Shown here: positions 58,943 through 64,000 of the stretch, in pieces | How the letters are laid out: every line of letters begins with the position of its first letter | How positions within the stretch are numbered: the first letter of the stretch is position 1 | NCBI RefSeq assembly: GCF_003945595.2 | Contig: NW_024104453.1 | Span: 124,001 to 188,000 of the forward strand | Source: Pipra filicauda | Lineage: Eukaryota; Chordata; Aves; Passeriformes; Pipridae | Length of the DNA stretch: 64,000 bases | Direction: 5' to 3' | The notes under the pieces: generated by a model | Database searches by the model: none | Seen by the model: the letters and a program-made list of their open reading frames with translations, nothing else | Told to the model about the DNA's origin: nothing | Translations under genes and position numbers: made by a program

Positions 58943-59189
58943 CTTGTGTTTCCAGGTTTTCGCAGAGCTCCGATTTGGCCTCTCCGTTGGGGCGGAAACC
59001 TCCCTTCTGAGAGAACTTGTTGGACATGGTGGCCGCCGTCACCACCGCCTTGAGGCTCCGCTTGCGCTTGGGGACGTTCTGCTCCGGGTGGAAGAGGATG
59101 ATGTACACCTTGGGCATGTAGAGCATGCCCAGGGACACCGAGGCACTCAGACTCACCGAGATGGTGAGCGTCGTGGTCTGGATGTACAT
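58943..59189 (-). CDS. GRM4: GRM4 exon encoding TM7 and the C-terminal tail
   Basis: Complete 247-nt internal exon. It begins in phase 0 after a pyrimidine-rich acceptor (cttgcag before ATGTAC) and ends in phase 1 at CAAG followed by gtaagg. It encodes 82 residues. TM7 is [20 protein letters not shown] and continues through [13 protein letters not shown]. The basic membrane-proximal tail follows ([17 protein letters not shown], then TAATMSNKF), the stretch that in group III receptors binds calmodulin and G-protein beta-gamma. The tail then reads [39 protein letters not shown] and MSNKF fit GRM4 better than GRM7 (MNLSASVALG, NVQKRKRSFK) or GRM8 ([20 protein letters not shown]). The first codon (ATG) is internal to the protein and is not a translation start. 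Confidence 0.97.
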
Positions 59190-61749
59190 CTGCAAGACAC
59201 AAGGGCACGAGCTGAGACCCCCCCCAGCTCTGTGGGATCCAGAAGGGTCAGCTGGGAAAGGAGGAAACAGGGGACCATGGAAAAGTTGGAGTTAAATAAA
59301 CTGAGTGGGGAGGCAGTGCTGGAAATATTGGCACTCCTGGATCTTTAACATTAGGCTTGATGCTCCACCAGCTGCAGGGCAGGAGCTCCGACGCTGATGG
59401 TGGGCACAGCAAGGACACCCACTCCCGGGGCACCCTCGTGCCCCATCTCCCTTCAACAGGTAATTCCCATTCCCCAGCTGGCTCCTGGGCCCTTGTCATG
59501 TAAGTCACATATTACACACCGACACTGCCTTTTTGCAGTCAAAACTAATTTCACGCTCACTGTCCAGGACTAACAGTGACAGATGTTTTGCAAAATGAAA
59601 GCCCATTAATCTGACTGTAGAATAATCCATTTTTCTATGGAGAGCGTTTGGCAGGCTCCTCACAAGCTGGGGGCATCTGAAGCAGGTGGCAACCTGGAGG
59701 AGGAAGAGACCCCCTCCCTCTGCCCATCCCATCTCCCGGGGTGGCCAGGAGTGCAAGTCCCTGCTCCACAGGCATCCCTGCAGACATCCCTGCTCCATCA
59801 GCATCCGGCACAGGGCTCCGTCCTCTCCAGCATCCTCTCCTCCACACAGCTCATGTGCTGGGCCAGTGAGGCTGAGCAGGGAGGGGGCTCTGGGTCTCCA
59901 GGTGCCTTTGCACACCCCTGGTTTGCAGAGTGCTGACAAGGGTTTAGGAGCTTTAAAGCAGTTCCTGACCTTCGCCCCTGACTCTGGCACAGCACAGCGT
60001 CCAGGGATTGTCCTGCAGGTGTTTCCCACGTGGGATTTAATGCCATGTGAGGAGGCACAACCTGGAGGAGCCAGGGAAGCCCAGGGACTGCAGCAGCAGC
60101 CAGGGCAGGGGGTCCCCATCTCTCCAGGGCCACACACTTGCCCTGGGGGCTCAGTTTCTGGAGTCAGTAGAGCAGAAAGGTGGTGGAGGGCAGGTGCTGA
60201 GGCAGGGGCTCTGCACGGCTCCCTGGGGCCATTCCATGCCAAGAGTGAGAGCTGGTGGGAGACCCCCATTCCCAGGCAGGGCTGTCAGCCCCCCCAGGAC
60301 CCACAGGTCCCAGCTGTGACTGTGCAAAGCAAATCAACACATGGCCCAGATTGTTCCAACTCAGCCCTGAAGGGAAAATGCCACAAAGCTTGTTCTGAGT
60401 CAACAGAAAACTTTGGTTTGTCCCCAGAATAAAACCTCCTGCTGTCACATGCACCGGTTTGTTTGTTCCACCTTCTCTCTCTAGGCAGTTTTTGGAAATA
60501 AAAATGTCATTTCATCAAGCAAAGTCAAAACATATCTCTGTGCCAGAATATGTGCGCTTTTTTCTTTCTTCCTCTTTTTTTCACTCCAACTCTCCAGACT
60601 CTGCTGCAAGTGTCCTGAACTGGCCAGGAACAAGGGCAGCACTGGGACCCCAACTCCAGGCACCCCAACCCCTGCCTGGGAACCAGCACAACTCTCTGCC
60701 CAGCACAGTGTGCCCCTGGTGGGACATGGCTCAGCACCCCTCATCTCCCAGACCCCCTCCTGCTCCTCAGCAACGCCTTTCCAAGGAGCCTCACTCCAGC
60801 AATTTCCAGTTTTTGTGCCTCTGCAGCAACTCCCCCCCCCCATGCCTCGGGGCGTTTCAGCAGGGAGGGAGAGCAGCTGAGCTGAGCTCAGACGTCTCTG
60901 TGTGCGCTCCCCCCACGCGCCGGGGCCAGGGCACCCACCCCACCAGGGACTCCCCTCTGCCGGGACTCCCACTGGCACCAGCCCCGGCTCCCCACGCTCC
61001 CCCACCCCTTTACCTCCTGCAACACTTCTGGGGTCTCACAGGGCCACCGTGGTGACCTCCACCCCGGCGATGCCTGTGCCAGAACAGCCCCGTGTTCCGC
61101 AGCCCCCGCAGCCCCCGCAGCCGCGTCTCGCCGCACCAAACCCCGACAGCTCAGGGAGGAGTATTTTTAGCCTGGAGCTTCAACACAGCCATGGAGCTCT
61201 GCTCAGTTAACCTTTTGCCACTGCAAAAAGTGACCATTTCTCACTAGTGCAGTTCCTACTCTCTTAATTGGTTTCCAGCCCAGAACCCCACTTCGCCCCT
61301 CCGTTAACAAGACTTGAGCTTTCTCCGGAGCCCTCAGAGGTGTGTGCTGTGGCTATTGAGGAAGTTCCAGCTCCTGGCCCAGCAGCAACTGCTGCCTCAT
61401 GGGCAGGATGAAAGAGCAGAGCCATCTCTGACTCAGGACAATGACGTTGCACCAAGGGACTGCAGCAACCTGAAGTGACCCCGCACAAGCCCCCAGCCCA
61501 GTGCTGTGCTCAGCCCTTGCCCAGGGCTGGATGATCCTGTCCTGCCTGAGGGAGCAGCCCGGGCTCAAGGCACAGCCCTGCACAGCTTGTGCTTGCCCCC
61601 ACAGCAAATTTCTGCATTAATTGGAAACTCCCCCCACCCTAAATCCATGCCTGGGCCCACTACAAGGGATTTTGCACCGGGGTGGCTGCTGGGGAAAGGC
61701 AGATCTGCTCAGCCCTTCTCCAGCACACTAACACCACTGGACAGTCCCT

Positions 61750-62050
61750 CTCATTCCTTCCCTCTCCCTCTTTTCCCTCAGCTGAAAGCAAATGTGATAA
61801 ACAGGGAAGCAGACAATGACTCCACTGTTCCGCTGCCGCCTTATCAGCGCAGGAAATTGTCTCTTTCTTTAGATCCTCTGTTATTGCTATTTCTGTAATC
61901 CACAGGGATCGGCGGGGATAAGAGGTTCTTTTCAGAAAAGGCTTGGGGGACTTGTTACAGTAATATGCCACCTCCATGCAAAGTTGTGGGCACAAGGTAA
62001 AGCGAATTAAAATAAAAGCAGAGATTATTATTATCCGACTCCTCCAGACC
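61750..62050. promoter_or_regulatory. Candidate noncoding element in the 4.3-kb GRM4 intron, left
   Basis: Island of mixed AT-rich sequence with GATA-type sites (GTGATAAAC, CTTATCAG, GGGATAAGAG), TCTGTTATTGC and GCGAATTAAAATAAAAG. Its composition and site density differ from the flanking GC-rich intron. No coding potential is seen. Confidence 0.35.
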
Positions 62051-62379
62051 ACGAGGCCTCGGCTGCAGCCTCAGCTGGGGTCTGGGCAGAGGTGGCAGCG
62101 GTCTGGGGTGAGGGTCTGCCCCGTGGCATCCTCAGGACTCCAGCTGTGCTCTCAGGGGAGAACAACAGCCCGGCCGATGCTCCTGGCTTTTCTGTTCCTG
62201 GGTGTGCAGGTGCTCCATGGAGCCCAACAGGCCCTTGGTCCCGGCAGCCGGGACACTCAGAGCCCACTCCCCCAGCACAGCACCAGCTGGAATGGCAACA
62301 CCCCTCCAGGGATCACTCGGCAGACTGAAGGCTTCGAGACAGAGCTCTGGTCCAAGGGGAGTTGGGAACATCACTTTTT

Positions 62380-62710
62380 CCGCCTCTAATCAGCTTGTTA
62401 GCAGCCTAATAACAGAGCAGCCCTGTGCATTACAACCCCCAACGTGAGGCACAGCCTATTGTGGAGCTGCTGCCTGACAGCCAGCGTTCGGCAGCCCTAA
62501 ATTATCCCGTGACAAGCTGCAGTGAAGAGGTGAGCAACCTTGCGCATAATCTACAATCATTATCATTTCCATCTTTATTACCCACAGTATGCCGAGCACA
62601 TTAAGGAGGCTTTCAGGGAGCTTTTGTTTTGCAATAATTTCTTAAAAAACCTGCTTTCTTGTTAGTATCTCCCCTGCCATCTCATCAAAATGGAAATGCT
62701 GCAAAAGGCT
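62380..62710. promoter_or_regulatory. Candidate noncoding element in the 4.3-kb GRM4 intron, right
   Basis: Island with TCTAATCAGCTTG, CAGCCTAATAACAG, TTGCGCATAATC, AATCATTATCATTTCC and TTTTGCAATAATTTC. These resemble homeodomain, GATA and C/EBP half-sites. There is no open frame of note and it lies 800-1100 bp from the TM3-6 exon. Confidence 0.35.
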
Positions 62711-63504
62711 CCATTTATTTCCTTTAATTCTCCTCCACACTTCCAGCCAGCACCGGCTTGGTGAGACTTTTTGGTTGAGCCAAGGTTAGAGCTGGCTGGG
62801 CAGGCTCGGCCTCCTCGAGCGCCGGGGCTGGATGCTCTGAGCAGAGTCAGTTCAGCAAAAGGTCCCTCAGCAAACCACCCCCAGCCCTTCGCAGTGGGTG
62901 TTCCCAAAAGCCATGGTGTCAGCAGCTCAGCACCGTGGGGACACACTCGGGGGGTCCAGAGAGGGGTCCGGATGGTGGGTCACCCCAGGGATTTCCAGGG
63001 AACAGCAACTCCAAGATTTGTTTGTCAGAGCAGCTCTGGGCTGGCAGGCGGGAGCTGTTTGCATTTGACATAAACGAGATGATTCCTGTTTTGGCTGGCA
63101 AGCAAAAGGATTTGGGGCTCATTCATGAGATTTTTATTCTTTGTTCTTAATCCCTCGCACTCGAGCACGGAGCCTCATCCGGGCTGGCCTCAGTCCCATG
63201 GGAACTCAGTGCTGGGGAAAGGCACCGGCTGGGCAGCACTTGGTCCCTTTCCATGCAGAAAAAGTGCTCATGACACTGGGACCTGGATCTGCCATCGGGA
63301 CTCATCCTCCCCTCCCACACACCAGCATCCTGTGCTGCCACTGCTCCCATCCGGAGAGGGGCAGGGGGGTCAGCAGAGCTCTTCCCACCCCAATTCCCAT
63401 GCTGGCTGGGCCAAGGGAAGCGGCCTGAAGACATGACAGCCTCTCTCAGCCCTGCTCCTCACAGCCCACCAGACACCAGCCAGGCCTCTCCCCTCCTCCC
63501 TTAC

Positions 63505-64000
63505 CTTTTCCGCCGACTGTGACGTCCCAAAAAATATCGGGATGAAGGCTAACCACACAATGCAAGTAGTGTACATGGTGAACCCGATGGGTTTGGCTTC
63601 GTTAAAGGTCTCCGGGACTCCACGGGTCTTAATGGCATACACAGTGCAGGTGACCATGAGGAGCATGCTGTACCCGAGCAAACAGATGAGGGACAGGTCC
63701 GAAATGTCACATTTGAGGATGCCCCGGGCAAAGTGGGGGTTTGTAGTCCGCTGGTCCTCGTAGTCAATGACAGAGTGGGACGGGTCCACGATGAACCAGA
63801 TGCAGACGCCGACGAGCTGCAGCGAGATGAGGCTGAAGGTGATGACCAGCTGGGAAGCGGGGCTGATAAACCGGGGGGCACTCACCGACTTCTTGCCCTG
63901 CTCGAAGATGCGGTAGATGCGGTTGGTCTTGGTGAGCAGCGCGGCGTAGCTGATGCTCATGCCCAGCCCGAGGAAGATGCGTCGCAAGGAGCAGGTGCTC
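63505..64000 (-). CDS. GRM4: GRM4 exon encoding TM3-TM6 (partial, runs off the right edge)
   Basis: Partial large exon of metabotropic glutamate receptor 4, a presynaptic class C GPCR that senses glutamate and signals through Gi/o. It encodes 165 residues in this window. Visible in order: the TM3 start with conserved Cys ([12 protein letters not shown]), the TM3/ICL2 segment [17 protein letters not shown]4 ([16 protein letters not shown]), ECL2 with the disulfide partner Cys at fragment residue 97 (LKCDISD), TM5 ([15 protein letters not shown]), ICL3 ([14 protein letters not shown]) and TM6 ([16 protein letters not shown]). The exon ends in phase 0 after SAEK at a canonical donor (AAG then gtaagg). 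The upstream extracellular and TM1-2 coding sequence lies beyond base 64000. Assignment to GRM4 over GRM7 and GRM8 rests on ECL2 ([13 protein letters not shown]) and on the tail in the next exons. ECL2 differs at several positions from the mammalian protein as I recall it, as expected for a loop. Confidence 0.97.

Larger units (their letters stand above)
59190..63504 (-). other. GRM4: GRM4 intron between the TM3-6 and TM7 exons
   Basis: A 4.3-kb phase-0 intron with GT-AG ends: donor gtaagggagg at 63504 and acceptor cccttgtgtcttgcag at 59190. Most of it is GC-rich unique sequence. Two AT-rich islands stand out (61750-62050 and 62380-62710) and are listed separately. Open frames inside, for example 59505-60269 on the minus strand, have no recognisable domain and no codon pattern to support them. 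No repeat family was recognised in it. Confidence 0.9.

Noticed and set aside
58943..59189. Assignment of the receptor to GRM7 or GRM8
   Set aside because: Tail residues [15 protein letters not shown] and the ATKQTYVSYSNHAI end fit GRM4 and not the endings of the other two.
59505..60269. 254-codon minus-strand frame inside a GRM4 intron
   Set aside because: No domain recognised, and it lies between well-supported GRM4 exons that splice past it.

Overview
The window looks like bird genomic DNA, probably from a GC-rich microchromosome. The support is vertebrate exon/intron structure, GC-rich unique sequence packed with short minisatellites, very few interspersed repeats, and three CR1-type LINE 3' ends. 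One of the CR1 copies runs into the typical terminal ATTCTATG motif. CR1 also occurs in other reptiles, so bird is the best guess rather than proven.

The only gene I can support is the 3' end of GRM4 (metabotropic glutamate receptor 4) on the minus strand, entering from the right edge. Three coding exons are present: a partial exon for TM3 to TM6 (63505-64000), a complete exon for TM7 and most of the C-terminal tail (58943-59189), and a terminal exon for the last 16 residues and the stop (57850-57899). Canonical splice sites join them in frame. A 3' UTR of about 770 nt follows, probably ending at an AATAAA signal at 57095-57100. The encoded piece is 263 residues, about 29 percent of a 912-residue receptor of human length.

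The remaining 57 kb (1-57077) appears intergenic. I see no convincing coding exon, tRNA or other structured RNA gene there. It holds nine tandem arrays with unit lengths of 40, 39, 52, 28, 42, 19, 31, 17 and 12 bp, which create most of the long open frames. It also holds CR1 fragments, homopolymer runs, and a striking series of short AT-rich islands in GC-rich DNA. Many islands carry intact transcription-factor-like sites: octamers, a perfect MEF2 site, a perfect RFX X-box and homeodomain TAAT clusters. Further islands lie inside the two GRM4 introns. The pattern resembles a regulatory gene desert with conserved noncoding elements, but only a cross-species alignment can show that.

I found no clear new biological system. 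The most useful leads are the island series, the octamer excess, the X-box, the A/U tracts in the GRM4 3' UTR, a possible intron-retention C-terminus for GRM4, and the very homogeneous minisatellites.
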